This document shows positions 46,592-56,275 of a stretch of 64,000 nt of DNA, one piece after another. The DNA comes from an uncultured Synechococcus sp. GTDB taxonomy: Bacteria > Cyanobacteriota > Cyanobacteriia > PCC-6307 > Cyanobiaceae. The notes under the pieces are model-generated. The model was given only the letters and a program-made list of their open reading frames with translations, searched no databases and was not told the origin of the DNA. The position numbers were made by a program, and so were the translations under genes. Positions within the stretch are counted from its first letter, which is position 1, and each line of letters opens with the position of its first letter. The DNA lies in NCBI GenBank assembly GCA_949373155.1, contig CASICK010000002.1, positions 248,001 to 312,000 of the forward strand. The letters run 5' to 3'.

Positions 46592-47989
46592 GTGGTGCTG
46601 ACGGGCAGTGAGCTCTGGAACAAGGTGCAGCACGCTCTTCAGAGCAACCTCAGCAAGCCCACCTTTGAAACGTGGATTCGTCCTGCGCGTTGTAGCTCTT
46701 TCCAGGATCGGAGGCTCACCCTGCAGGCTCCCAATCGTTTCGCTAGCAATTGGCTGCGCAAGAACTACGTCAGCACCATTGCCGAAGTGGCGCAGGAGAT
46801 CACCGGTCATCCGATCGAGGTGATCGTGCTCGCTGAAGACGATGCAGAAGCTGCGGCTGGGTCGGGTCCCGAAGCGCGGGTGTCGCCTTCCAGCCAGCAG
46901 GCATTGGCCTCACGGGCGGCTGCAGTGGCTGCCCCGCCGAGCCTTGCTCCTCGGCGGCTCCCCGGATTGAACATGCGCTATGTGTTCAATCGTTTTGTTG
47001 TTGGCCCCAACAGTCGGATGGCTCATGCGGCTGCTTTGGCAGTAGCCGAGGCCCCAGGTCGTGAATTCAATCCGCTGTTCATCTGTGGAGGTGTGGGCCT
47101 AGGGAAGACCCATCTGATGCAGGCGATCGGGCACTACCGCTTAGAGATTGATCCTGAAGCGCGCGTGTTTTATGTGTCGACGGAAACGTTTACGAATGAT
47201 CTGATTACTGCGATTCGTAAGGACGGCATGCAGGCTTTCCGAGATCGTTATCGGGCCGCTGATCTCATTTTGATTGATGACATTCAATTTATCGAAGGGA
47301 AGGAATACACCCAAGAGGAGTTCTTTCATACGTTCAACGCTTTGCACGATGCAGGGCGACAGATTGTGATTGCGAGTGATAGGCCTCCCAGCCAAATCCC
47401 TCGGCTGCAGGAGCGCTTAATCTCTCGCTTCTCGATGGGATTAATCGCCGATATCCAGGCCCCTGATCTGGAAACTCGAATGGCGATTCTTCAGAAAAAA
47501 GCTGAGCAAGAACGTGTTGCTCTCCCTCGCGACTTAATCCAATACATCTCTGGCCGCTTCACTTCGAATATTCGCGAGCTTGAGGGGGCGCTCACTCGGG
47601 CTGTTGCATTTTCTTCGATCACAGGCATCCCGATGACCGTTGAATCGGTAGCTCCGATGCTCGATCCAAGCGGTCAGGGTGTTGACGTCACACCGCAGCA
47701 AGTGATTGAAAAGGTGTCTGAGGTGTTTGACGTCACAGCGGATGACATGCGCAGCAGCAGCCGGCGGCGGGCGGTGAGCCAGGCTCGTCAGGTGGGGATG
47801 TTCTTGATGCGACAAGGCACAGATTTGAGCTTGCCGAGAATTGGCCACACCTTCGGAGGTAAGGATCACACCACCGTGATTTATGCCATTGAACAAGTAG
47901 AAAAGAAGTTGGCTATTGATCCGCAATTAGCGAGTCAGGTGCAACGGGTGAAGGATCTTTTGCAAATTGACTCTCGCCGTCGTCGCTAG
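46592..47989 (+). CDS. dnaA: Chromosomal replication initiator DnaA
   Basis: A 465-residue AAA+ protein that binds DnaA boxes and opens the origin. The AAA+ core shows [17 protein letters not shown] and [20 protein letters not shown], and the sensor 1 region IASDRPPSQ. Domain IV contains [19 protein letters not shown] then [10 protein letters not shown]. Tandem GTG codons at 46592 begin the reading frame. The 86-base gap upstream shows no cluster of DnaA boxes, so the origin is probably not next to the gene, as in other marine Synechococcus. Confidence 0.96.
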   Translation: MVLTGSELWNKVQHALQSNLSKPTFETWIRPARCSSFQDRRLTLQAPNRFASNWLRKNYVSTIAEVAQEITGHPIEVIVLAEDDAEAAAGSGPEARVSPSSQQALASRAAAVAAPPSLAPRRLPGLNMRYVFNRFVVGPNSRMAHAAALAVAEAPGREFNPLFICGGVGLGKTHLMQAIGHYRLEIDPEARVFYVSTETFTNDLITAIRKDGMQAFRDRYRAADLILIDDIQFIEGKEYTQEEFFHTFNALHDAGRQIVIASDRPPSQIPRLQERLISRFSMGLIADIQAPDLETRMAILQKKAEQERVALPRDLIQYISGRFTSNIRELEGALTRAVAFSSITGIPMTVESVAPMLDPSGQGVDVTPQQVIEKVSEVFDVTADDMRSSSRRRAVSQARQVGMFLMRQGTDLSLPRIGHTFGGKDHTTVIYAIEQVEKKLAIDPQLASQVQRVKDLLQIDSRRRR

Positions 47990-48669
47990 GAATCACCACC
48001 TTTCCAACCTGCCAGATGGGATGCAGCTGATGAACGTGCGAGCCTTCGCGCTGCTGGCATGGCTGGATCCAAATGTTTTGAGCTAAATGGAGGCATGGGC
48101 CTAGTTCGCAACCAGAGGCCCCAACGGAATTCGTGATAAGGAATCAAGGGCTGTGGCTTGATCACTCCCTCCTGCTTCAATTTCCAAACCAGGCTGCGGT
48201 AAGGATCATCCTGAAGGCCAAGCAATGTGGTGGGTAGGTCTTTCGCTGGCCATGGGCCATTGCCTCTTCCGTCTTGAAGATAGAGCCACCCCTTGTTATG
48301 GAGTGCCTTGAGTGCCTCCTCCCTTGTGTCAGTGGGTAGGTCGTCGATCACGTAGCCGTAAGTCGTGATCTTTGGAACCATTTCGAGCAAGGCTCGGAGG
48401 CGGTGATGTCGATCCACCATCCAAAGGCGTCCAAGCTGATTGCGTACCAAAGGCACTGGCTTGCGATTGAGATATCGACGACGTTCTTCGGGACTTTCCT
48501 CATGGAAATCTCGTTGCCGATTCCATACCTCAGCCATTCCTACACACATCTGTGTGGGTTGAAGATCAGAAACGGCCACCTCAAAAAGCTTGAACCCTTT
48601 GCTGTGATCAGGTATTGGGGCGTATTCAGGAAGATGCAGAGGGCAGTTCTCAACGCTGCATCCTTCCAC
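47986..48669 (-). CDS. ParB-like (ParBc_2) nuclease-family protein
   Basis: A protein of about 227 residues from a GTG ([18 protein letters not shown]). The key segment is [20 protein letters not shown], the DRHHR motif of the ParB-like nuclease family. [14 protein letters not shown] precedes it. The frame runs upstream to an ATG ending at 48870, but that part is low in family resemblance and lies against the gor gene. A role in chromosome handling is not implied; many members are uncharacterised. The gene overlaps the end of dnaA by four bases. Confidence 0.7.
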   Translation of the reverse strand: MEGCSVENCPLHLPEYAPIPDHSKGFKLFEVAVSDLQPTQMCVGMAEVWNRQRDFHEESPEERRRYLNRKPVPLVRNQLGRLWMVDRHHRLRALLEMVPKITTYGYVIDDLPTDTREEALKALHNKGWLYLQDGRGNGPWPAKDLPTTLLGLQDDPYRSLVWKLKQEGVIKPQPLIPYHEFRWGLWLRTRPMPPFSSKHLDPAMPAARRLARSSAASHLAGWKGGDS

Positions 48670-48868
48670 TATGCCGAGGTTGTGTTGTGAATTGACTCGC
48701 TGATCGTTTGTTTTCCCGGATTGGATCAAGGAATGAGCAGGAGCAAACGCTTGAGCTGACTTGGCTCTAATAGAGGGTGGGTTCTTGACTGGTGATGGCC
48801 TGGCTGGGGCATCAGCTCCTGACCGCCACCGAAGGCTGCGGGCAAGATGTGAGAAAACAGTGCACTCC

Positions 48869-50230
48869 ATGGAACAAAGCTTTGATCTTGTGGTTCTCGG
48901 TGCTGGGTCTGGAGGTCTAGCCGCTGCCAAACGTGCTGCCCGTTATGGAGCCAAGGTGGCGATTGTGGAGGGAGATCGCGTTGGCGGTACCTGCGTCATT
49001 CGTGGTTGCGTTCCGAAAAAGCTGCTGGTGTACGGCTCTCTTCTTTCTGAACAACTCGAGGGTGCCACCAGTTATGGCGTGAGTGTTGAGGGGGCAACGT
49101 TTGATACGTCTGTGCTTTTGCGCAATGTGCGTCACGAGGTGGATCGCCTCAATGCTCTTCATATCGAGTTTTTGGCCAAAGCTGGAGTGGAGCTGATCAC
49201 AGGCTGGGGGCGTTTTCTTGACTCTTATCGCATTGGTGTATCAAAAGCGCGCGAGGGCGAGATCGATCAGGTGCTGCAGGCCAAGCGGGTGATGATTTCA
49301 GTAGGTGGGCGCCCCTTTCGACCAAACGTGCCAGGGGCTGAGCTTGCTTGGGTCAGCGATGACATGTTTTTGCAGGAGCGTTTTCCGGACCAGGTTGTGG
49401 TGGTGGGAGCTGGATTCATTGCTTGTGAATTTGCTGGCATCCTGCGAGGCCTTGGTGTTGAGGTGACCCAATTGGTGCGTGGCGAAAAGCTGTTGCGAGG
49501 GTTTGACAGCGAGCTTTCAGGAGTGGTGCAGGAGGGCATGCAGGACAAGGGCATCGACCTGCGCTTTGGACAAGGTCTTGCTGCGATTGAGGGTCAACCA
49601 AGCGATCTGACTGTCGTGACGAAGAGTGGGGATCGGCTGCCCTGTGGCGGGGTCCTGTTGGCGACGGGGCGTCAACCATTTCTTTCAGGCCTGGGTCTCG
49701 AAGCTGCTGGCGTGGCAATCGAGGGTGGTCGGATCCCAGTTGATGCTGATCAAGTCACCAATCTTCCCCATGTTTTTGCGGTTGGAGATGTGACGGATCG
49801 CATTTGCTTGACCCCCGTCGCAGTGGATGAGGGGCGTGCCTTTGCTGACAGTGTGTTTGGAAGCACTCCACGGCAGGTGAATCACAACTTGGTGGCAAGT
49901 GCTGTGTTCAGTCAGCCGGAGCTAGCCACAGTGGGCTTATCGGAGGAGGAGGCCATCGCCAAGCTCGGTGCGGATCAGGTTGTGGTTCATCGCGCTCGTT
50001 TTCGCTCCATGGCGCAAGCTTTGCCTAAACACGGTCCCCGTTGCTTGTTAAAGCTGGTCTTGGAGGCCAGCAGCCAGAAAGTATTGGGATGTCACATGGT
50101 TGGCGAGCATGCAGCCGAAATCATCCAGATGGCTGCTATCGCTGTGGGGATGGGGGCAACTAAGGCCGATTTCGATCGCACGATGGCTTTGCACCCAACA
50201 GTTTCAGAGGAGTTTGTGACGATGGCCTGA
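48869..50230 (+). CDS. gor: Glutathione-disulfide reductase
   Basis: A 453-residue FAD enzyme that reduces GSSG with NADPH. The start is MEQSFDLVVLGAGSGGLAAA. The redox disulfide is in GGTCVIRGCVPKKL, the second nucleotide site is VVVVGAGFIACEFAGIL, and the catalytic His lies in the MALHPTVSEEF C-terminus. The NADPH site has LVRGEKLLRGFD rather than a double Arg; the second Arg follows. It is functionally linked to gloB, which uses glutathione. Confidence 0.93.
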   Translation: MEQSFDLVVLGAGSGGLAAAKRAARYGAKVAIVEGDRVGGTCVIRGCVPKKLLVYGSLLSEQLEGATSYGVSVEGATFDTSVLLRNVRHEVDRLNALHIEFLAKAGVELITGWGRFLDSYRIGVSKAREGEIDQVLQAKRVMISVGGRPFRPNVPGAELAWVSDDMFLQERFPDQVVVVGAGFIACEFAGILRGLGVEVTQLVRGEKLLRGFDSELSGVVQEGMQDKGIDLRFGQGLAAIEGQPSDLTVVTKSGDRLPCGGVLLATGRQPFLSGLGLEAAGVAIEGGRIPVDADQVTNLPHVFAVGDVTDRICLTPVAVDEGRAFADSVFGSTPRQVNHNLVASAVFSQPELATVGLSEEEAIAKLGADQVVVHRARFRSMAQALPKHGPRCLLKLVLEASSQKVLGCHMVGEHAAEIIQMAAIAVGMGATKADFDRTMALHPTVSEEFVTMA

Positions 50231-50252
50231 TCCCCTTAGCCCTTGTTTTGGG

Positions 50253-51770
50253 TCAGGTCATGCGCTGGCTGAGTGTGTCAGCTAGCCGCAGGGCTAAGGC
50301 GATGGTGGTCAGACCTGGCCCCACGCTGGGACAGCTCGGGAACACACTTGTATCGGCAATGTAGAGATTTTCGAGTTCGTGGCACTTCCCGTTTGGGTCA
50401 ACCACAGAGGTCGCTGGATCATTGCCCATGCAACAGGTGCCGCAGGCATAGCCCACAACGCTTAAGGGCGCTTCGCCCCGGGGATGAGTTGGCGCTGGAT
50501 TGACTACCCGAGTGAGTGGGTCTGCTTCGATGGCTTTGAGAGTGTCAAGCCAGCGGTAGACCAATCGATCATGGGCTTCGCGGTTGTTATGGATGTAGTT
50601 GATGCGGATTTGATCGTTGTTCAGCCATACCTTGTTGTGGGTGTCGGGTAAGACTTCAGACATGGCCCACCAAGCCACCGATCGGGACGCCAGTCGCTCC
50701 AGTCCAAAATCGGGAATCATTTTGGTGACAAGAGACAGCACTGGCGGTGACTCTGCAAACAGGGCGTCCTGCAAGACGCCTCCCGCGGCTTGAATGTGGC
50801 CGAGCGGGAACGAGACATTTTTGTCTCCCCAGTAATAGTCATTGATTCCGAGTGATCGCGCATAGCGTCCATCGTTGCGTTCGGTCGCGAGCTGCAGGAT
50901 GGAGGTGAGTTGCAGATTCATTAGGTTGCGACCGACCTGATCGGACCCGTTATTGAGGCCGCGGGGGTGATGGCTGGAATTTGATCGCAGCAGAATGGCT
51001 GGGGAGTTGATGGCTCCTGCCGCCAGAACGATGAGATCCGCCTTGAAAAGCCATGTTTCTCCGGCTACGTCAACTTCCACCCCCTTGACGCAGCTGCCGA
51101 GAGGATTCACGTGCAAACGCTTCACCGTGGCTTGCATTCGGATTTCTAGTTTGGAAGGATCGGCATTGTCGATGCCATACAGCTGGGAATCTCCACTCGG
51201 ATCGTCCTGGCTGTTGGACCAGCTCAGCGGTAGGTCATAGGGCTGACATCCCTGACGCTTAAGCGCTTCTCGCAGGGGTTCAAGAAAGGGGACCAGTGGT
51301 TTTGGCTCATGCTCAAAAGGGGACGTGCGATTTGGTTCGGTGGGGTCGACTCCTGAGCGACCGTGCACGCGGTATAGCTTTTCAGCTGCTGAGTAATAAG
51401 GAGAGAGCTGGTTGTAGTTGATGGGCCAGGACGGTGAAATCCCCTCTTGCAGTGGGACTTCGGCAAAATCCTGTTCGCGCATGCGTTCAAGCACTGCCCC
51501 CCAGATCTTGGTGTTGCCGCCGAGGGAATAGGTGGTTTGAGGTGCAAACGGATCACCGTCGGGCCCAAACCAGCGCTCATTCCTGGGGTGATAACGATCT
51601 TTCCGGAACAGATCCACATCGGCCACATTTTGATCTTCGAGAGCCATGGCCACTCCTCGCTCGAGCATGAGCACGGAGTGGCCCTTTCGGCTCATGGCAC
51701 CGGCAAGGGTTCCACCACCGGCTCCACTGCCGATGATGATGACGTCGTAATGGCGGTCGTCGATGATCAT
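50253..51770 (-). CDS. GMC-family FAD oxidoreductase
   Basis: A 505-residue flavoprotein of the glucose-methanol-choline family. The FAD motif IIIGSGAGGGTLAGAMSRKG is near residue 10, and PTHPRGEAPLSVVGYACGTC near 430 leads to the C-terminal IADTSVFPSCPSVGPGLTTI. The substrate is unknown (alcohol, aldose or sterol). It is the last gene of a minus-strand series behind ctaE, 44 bases away. This makes a link between dehydrogenase and terminal oxidase plausible, but unproven. Confidence 0.85.
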   Translation of the reverse strand: MIIDDRHYDVIIIGSGAGGGTLAGAMSRKGHSVLMLERGVAMALEDQNVADVDLFRKDRYHPRNERWFGPDGDPFAPQTTYSLGGNTKIWGAVLERMREQDFAEVPLQEGISPSWPINYNQLSPYYSAAEKLYRVHGRSGVDPTEPNRTSPFEHEPKPLVPFLEPLREALKRQGCQPYDLPLSWSNSQDDPSGDSQLYGIDNADPSKLEIRMQATVKRLHVNPLGSCVKGVEVDVAGETWLFKADLIVLAAGAINSPAILLRSNSSHHPRGLNNGSDQVGRNLMNLQLTSILQLATERNDGRYARSLGINDYYWGDKNVSFPLGHIQAAGGVLQDALFAESPPVLSLVTKMIPDFGLERLASRSVAWWAMSEVLPDTHNKVWLNNDQIRINYIHNNREAHDRLVYRWLDTLKAIEADPLTRVVNPAPTHPRGEAPLSVVGYACGTCCMGNDPATSVVDPNGKCHELENLYIADTSVFPSCPSVGPGLTTIALALRLADTLSQRMT

Positions 51771-51814
51771 GATGGAAAGATTGAGAGCAGATCAGATCTG
51801 AAAACTCAGATGGA

Positions 51815-52420
51815 TCAGGTTGTGCGTTGCCAGACGTAGATCAAAAGGTAAAGAATGATCCAAATGACATCAACAAAATGCCAAAAAAGACTTGCTGAGG
51901 TGACACCCATGTCACCTTTCTCGTAATTATTTGGCCTGAAGGAACGAACCAGCATCAATCCCATCAACAGAATGCCTGTGATGACATGCAGGCCGTGAAA
52001 TCCTGTTAGCAGAAAAAATGTAGCGCCAAAGACTCCACTGTTTAGGCCGAATTGAAGTTCGGACCATTCCACATATTGTCCATAAACAAAGTAAGCTCCC
52101 ATTCCCATCGTGAGAAGCCATAAAGCTCGAAAGCCCCAAAGGTTTTTTTGGTGTAAATAGCGCTCTGCGAAATAGGCCACAAAGCTTGAACTGACAAGCA
52201 CGATCGTGTTGATCAAAGGCATGCGTGTTTGAAGCCCTTCAACTCCCTCGGGAAGCCACTCTGGAGAGGTGATTTTTAGAAGTATAAAGCCAGTAAAAAA
52301 GGCTAGAAAAATGATGCTTTCTGAACACAGGAAAATGATAAAACCTAATAGGTTATGTCCATCATGTTTGATGTGACCGGGTTGATGATTGAGGGGTAAG
52401 TCGGGATTAATTATGGTCAT
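51815..52420 (-). CDS. ctaE: Terminal oxidase subunit III
   Basis: A 201-residue membrane protein starting MTIINPDLPLNHQPGHIKHD, with five to six hydrophobic segments. The typical FLTGFHGLHVITGILLMGL and HFVDVIWIILYLLIYVW segments are present. It supports proton uptake stability of the heme-copper oxidase. The start lies four bases after ctaD. The longer frame to 52468 runs into ctaD and is rejected. Confidence 0.94.
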   Translation of the reverse strand: MTIINPDLPLNHQPGHIKHDGHNLLGFIIFLCSESIIFLAFFTGFILLKITSPEWLPEGVEGLQTRMPLINTIVLVSSSFVAYFAERYLHQKNLWGFRALWLLTMGMGAYFVYGQYVEWSELQFGLNSGVFGATFFLLTGFHGLHVITGILLMGLMLVRSFRPNNYEKGDMGVTSASLFWHFVDVIWIILYLLIYVWQRTT

Positions 52421-52424
52421 TGCG

Positions 52425-54113
52425 TCAGGCCTCAATGGAGCGACGGACGTAGAAGTCCTGGTCTTCAACTAAGGGTTTGCCTAAGCCGTAGCCGTAGGGC
52501 TCGCTGATAACGGTGGGCACATCATCTTCGAAGTTTTCGGCCGGAGGAGGGGAAGGTAACAACCATTCCAAGCCAATGGCATTCCAGGGATTGGCAGGCG
52601 CCTTAGGCCCTCGGGCCCAAGAGCTCACAATGTTGAGAATGAAGGGAATGGATGCCACCCCCAAAATGAATGCACCAATGCTTGCAATCACGTTCCAGAT
52701 GGCAAATTCTGGGTCATAGGAAGCCACTCGTCTTGGCATGCCCAGTAATCCTGCCCAGTGCAAGGGCAACCAGTTCAGTGTGGCTCCAATAAATGTTAAT
52801 ATAAAGTGAACTTTGCCCAGCCCTTCGTAATACATGCGTCCCGTAAATTTAGGGAACCAGTGATAAATTCCTGCGAAAATTCCAAAGCCAATCGTATTGA
52901 AAATGATGTAGTGGAAATGAGCTACGACGAAGTAAGTATTGCCTACATGGATGTCAATTGGTGCTGTGCCAAGCATGACTCCAGTAATACCTCCAAAGAT
53001 GAAATTTATAAGTCCACCAAGTACGAATAGCATTGGTGTACTGAGCCGTATTTTTCCACCCCATAGGGTTCCAAGCCATGCGAAGACTTTGACTCCAGTG
53101 GGTACAGCAATCAACATGGTGGTCACCATGAAAAGGTTTCGCATCCACTGCGGTGTTCCGGAATAGAACATATGGTGAACCCAAACAATGAGCCCCAAGA
53201 AAGTGATAACAAATGAAGCAAGTGCAACAAACTTGTAGCCGAAGAGGGGTTTGCGTGAATAAACCGTAATCAGCTCAGAAAAAATACCGAAGACGGGAAG
53301 CACCATCACATAAACGGCTGGATGTGAATAGAACCAGAAAAAGTGTTGATAGAGAACGGGATCACCGCCTCCTTCTGGACGGAAAAAGCTCGTTCCAAAG
53401 CTGAGATCAAACAGCAGCATGATCGCGCCACCTGTTAGTGCGGGAAGTCCAATCAGTTGCAGTGTTTGAGCAGCCCATGCAGTCCAGATGAAAACAGGCA
53501 TGCGGAAGTAGCCCATCCCAGGAGCGCGCATGCGAATGATTGTGGTAACGAAATTAATCGCTCCCATAATCGATGAAATCCCGGATAAGGCGACGGCGAG
53601 GATCCATAGAAATTGGCCGTTAATGAAATGGCCTAAGGGGTTCTGGATGCTCACAGGCGGATAGGACCACCATCCTGAGGAGGCAGGGCCACCGGGTATA
53701 AAAAAGCTGGCCAAAAGAACGATGGCAAACACAGGAACCAACCAAAATGCTGCTGCGTTCAGTTTTGGGAAGGCCATGTCGGGCGCGCCGATCATGGTTG
53801 GAATCAACAAATTGTTGAATCCATTCAGGACGGGAAAGAGAAACAGGAACAGCATGATTGTTCCATGCATGGTGTAAAGCCCGTTGTAAACAGAGGGATC
53901 AACCAAATCGGCGGGAGGGGTAATCAATTCTCCGCGCATCACCATGGCTAATAATCCACCCACGAGAAGGAAGATCAGAGCTAAACCCATGTATTGAATG
54001 CCAATCACTTTGGCATCGGTGTTGAAAGTGAAAAATCTCTTCCAGTTGTCTGGCGCTCCTGGCACCGGATGCTGTGTTTTGAGTATGCGTGGATCGTATT
54101 TGGAACTAGTCAT
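52425..54113 (-). CDS. ctaD: Heme-copper terminal oxidase subunit I
   Basis: A 562-residue core subunit with 12 helices carrying heme and CuB. The heme ligand His is in YTMHGTIML, the CuB His and crosslinked Tyr are in YSHPAVYVM (H264 and Y268), the HH pair is in VWVHHMF, and the final His residues are in VAHFHYII. Ala266 replaces the Glu of the common HPEVY motif. This YSHPxVY form marks the A2-type oxygen reductases. It follows ctaC after five bases. Confidence 0.95.
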   Translation of the reverse strand: MTSSKYDPRILKTQHPVPGAPDNWKRFFTFNTDAKVIGIQYMGLALIFLLVGGLLAMVMRGELITPPADLVDPSVYNGLYTMHGTIMLFLFLFPVLNGFNNLLIPTMIGAPDMAFPKLNAAAFWLVPVFAIVLLASFFIPGGPASSGWWSYPPVSIQNPLGHFINGQFLWILAVALSGISSIMGAINFVTTIIRMRAPGMGYFRMPVFIWTAWAAQTLQLIGLPALTGGAIMLLFDLSFGTSFFRPEGGGDPVLYQHFFWFYSHPAVYVMVLPVFGIFSELITVYSRKPLFGYKFVALASFVITFLGLIVWVHHMFYSGTPQWMRNLFMVTTMLIAVPTGVKVFAWLGTLWGGKIRLSTPMLFVLGGLINFIFGGITGVMLGTAPIDIHVGNTYFVVAHFHYIIFNTIGFGIFAGIYHWFPKFTGRMYYEGLGKVHFILTFIGATLNWLPLHWAGLLGMPRRVASYDPEFAIWNVIASIGAFILGVASIPFILNIVSSWARGPKAPANPWNAIGLEWLLPSPPPAENFEDDVPTVISEPYGYGLGKPLVEDQDFYVRRSIEA

Positions 54114-54118
54114 TGGGG

Positions 54119-55066
54119 TCAGGCTTCGTGGGGATCGTCAGGGTTGCCGGGATCGTTGACCATCGGAGGTGGTGCAGGTGGAACTGTTGCCCAACCTTTG
54201 TTCCCTTTGGAGAGCCTTTTTTGGTATTGAACTGTTCCTGGACTCAATCCAGGAACGAGTGGTTTCTCATTTGTGGATTGAAGCCAGTTTGAGTAATCCT
54301 CTTCCGATTGGACGATGACATGGGTCTGATTGTCGGAGAAGTAAGCACCACTGAAGTGGGCATCACGAAGGCGATAGCGACCTTCTCTCGTAGGTGTAAT
54401 GCTATAAGAGATGACGCTTCCAGGAATGATGTCTTGCTTGAGCCGGAATGCTGGGATGTAAAAACTGTGGATCACATCCTTTGATATGAGTAAGAAGTTT
54501 GCGCGTTGATTAATTGGTAAATGCAATTCCGAACTTCGTACACCATTTGGATAGATGAATTCCCAATTCCATTGCCTTGAAATCACCTCGATCGGTCCTA
54601 CCTCGCTATTTTCATCAATACTGGCAACTATTTTTGCAGACTGATTGGCTGCCATGTCGTATTTGTTCCTAGCCCCCAGAGTGTCGAGTTTTCCATTCAC
54701 ATCAATGGAGTAGATGGCGAGAGCCATTACGATGATAAAAGGAATGACTGTCCAGATAATTTCTAGTTTGGTGTTTCCTTCGATGGGAAGTCCGTCACTT
54801 TCATCATATTTCTCTGCACGATTAGCGATGACTGACCACAAGATGAAGCCGACGCAACCATTAAATAGAAAGGCTCCCATCCCCACTTCTAGGGAGAAGA
54901 GTCCATCAACATATGGAGCTGCCGTAGAGGCAGCCACCGGTAGCCATGAAAATGACCACTGTGCAATCTGAAGGCTAACAAGTAGATTCAGCCCCACAAG
55001 ACTGATCAAGATAATTATCAACCTGAGCGATAGACCTTTCTTGGGTTGAGGTGTTGAGGATGTCAT
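54119..55066 (-). CDS. ctaC: Terminal oxidase subunit II lacking the CuA site
   Basis: A 315-residue subunit with two N-terminal membrane helices and a cupredoxin domain. The conserved QWNWEF and VIHSFYIPAFRLKQDIIPG (H200) are kept. The CuA motif C-x-E-x-C-x3-H-x2-M is lost. The matching positions are D235, H237, S239, F243 and N246. Without CuA it is unlikely to accept electrons from cytochrome c; it resembles the cyanobacterial ARTO type, thought to take electrons from plastoquinol. It overlaps the upstream DUF2231 gene by four bases. Confidence 0.92.
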   Translation of the reverse strand: MTSSTPQPKKGLSLRLIIILISLVGLNLLVSLQIAQWSFSWLPVAASTAAPYVDGLFSLEVGMGAFLFNGCVGFILWSVIANRAEKYDESDGLPIEGNTKLEIIWTVIPFIIVMALAIYSIDVNGKLDTLGARNKYDMAANQSAKIVASIDENSEVGPIEVISRQWNWEFIYPNGVRSSELHLPINQRANFLLISKDVIHSFYIPAFRLKQDIIPGSVISYSITPTREGRYRLRDAHFSGAYFSDNQTHVIVQSEEDYSNWLQSTNEKPLVPGLSPGTVQYQKRLSKGNKGWATVPPAPPPMVNDPGNPDDPHEA

Positions 55067-55683
55067 GGCAAGACTTCTCTTAGATCCGTCCCCGAAGCAA
55101 GCAGCTGATCGGCTGTGATGTGAACACCAAATTCACTCGCAAGCCAGGCGCCAAGGCTTCCATGGGCGCCCATTAGTAGGAGCACTACGGCTCCGCATCC
55201 CAAATAAAGCCAGCTCACCTGGCGACCGTAATCTTTACGCCATAAAAATCGCTGAAATCCTCGCCAGATGGTCATCACCACAATGATCAGCAGCAATGCG
55301 ACCCCCCCGATCGCGTGCCACAGCATGGTGTCGATGGCATTTTGGCCAATGATGCTTCGAATTCCTGGAAGTGGAACGGCCAGGAGCATTTCGTAAAAGC
55401 CAGCCGCAACGGTGAAAAAGGTGATCACGCTGCAAGCGAGAACGTTGTACCAGCCAACATCGTGAAAACCGCTTCGTGTTGCTGGTAGTGCCAGGAAACG
55501 AAAAACTCGTTTCTCTAATGGGTAAAAGGCTCCGGCAAAATCAAAGGCGATTCCGATGGCAAACAGGCCAATGGTGAAGTGCACCAAATTGGGATGGATC
55601 GGGATTGAGTAGGGGAGATCATTTGGCCCAAGTTTGTCGGCAATTTCATTCACCGGAGAGAGAATCGTGCTGATGAAATTCAT
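55063..55683 (-). CDS. DUF2231 membrane protein, second copy
   Basis: A 206-residue membrane protein with four hydrophobic segments. It has YSIPIHPNLVHFTIGLFAIG near residue 24 and the conserved His in MLWHAIGGVALLLII. These histidines suit heme or quinone binding, but this is unproven. It overlaps the neighbouring DUF2231 gene and ctaC by four bases each, so all are translated together. Its place at the head of the oxidase operon suggests a quinol-handling or assembly role. Confidence 0.85.
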   Translation of the reverse strand: MNFISTILSPVNEIADKLGPNDLPYSIPIHPNLVHFTIGLFAIGIAFDFAGAFYPLEKRVFRFLALPATRSGFHDVGWYNVLACSVITFFTVAAGFYEMLLAVPLPGIRSIIGQNAIDTMLWHAIGGVALLLIIVVMTIWRGFQRFLWRKDYGRQVSWLYLGCGAVVLLLMGAHGSLGAWLASEFGVHITADQLLASGTDLREVLP

Positions 55684-56189
55684 GACAATGCTCCACTACG
55701 CACCGCTTCCACCACCGGGACCGTATGGAGGCCGTAAACCCAAACGAGTTTGTCGCCTAGGTAAACCTGGCAGAACACCAGAAATGCCAAGATTGAATCA
55801 ATGATTAGAAATCCTGGTGGTAGCACTGTGGGATCTTTTTGCCTTGCGACGTATCGCCAACCTGTTAGGAGGCTGAGAATTGCGGCAAGCGACCAGCCAA
55901 GGGTGCTGTGGTAATTCAAGATGTCTCTTGAGGCTCCATAAGGAGTGGCTAAGCCAGCTTCAATTTGTCCAAAGATGATGGCAACGAAGATGGCCACGGT
56001 CGCTACTAACAAGTTCCAGAAGCTCACCTCAAATAGGTTTCGCCGCCGTGTGAGAACTCCAATCAGGTCAAAGACCACCGTGATCAGCGCCATCGCAATC
56101 ACGAAATGAACCACGATTGGATGGATGACATCCAGCCAGGGGAGATTTTTGTCGTTAAGCGGGGGGAGCAGCAGCCCAATCATCGGCAT
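55680..56189 (-). CDS. DUF2231 membrane protein, first copy
   Basis: A 169-residue protein with four hydrophobic segments and the family motif VIHPIVVHFVIAMALITVVF near residue 21. It is a diverged paralogue of the next gene. MPMIGLLLPPLNDKNLPWLD is the N-terminus. It is the first gene of the apparent operon DUF2231-DUF2231-ctaC-ctaD-ctaE-GMC. The conserved His pairs in both copies (HPxxVHF) are candidate cofactor ligands. Confidence 0.85.
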   Translation of the reverse strand: MPMIGLLLPPLNDKNLPWLDVIHPIVVHFVIAMALITVVFDLIGVLTRRRNLFEVSFWNLLVATVAIFVAIIFGQIEAGLATPYGASRDILNYHSTLGWSLAAILSLLTGWRYVARQKDPTVLPPGFLIIDSILAFLVFCQVYLGDKLVWVYGLHTVPVVEAVRSGALS

Positions 56190-56275
56190 GCCGATCGTGC
56201 TCTTTAAGCATGGATAGCTTTTGCTCCGCAGTCATCCCTCTACAACGGAAGAGAAGCAGTAGTCCTGGTTGAGCT

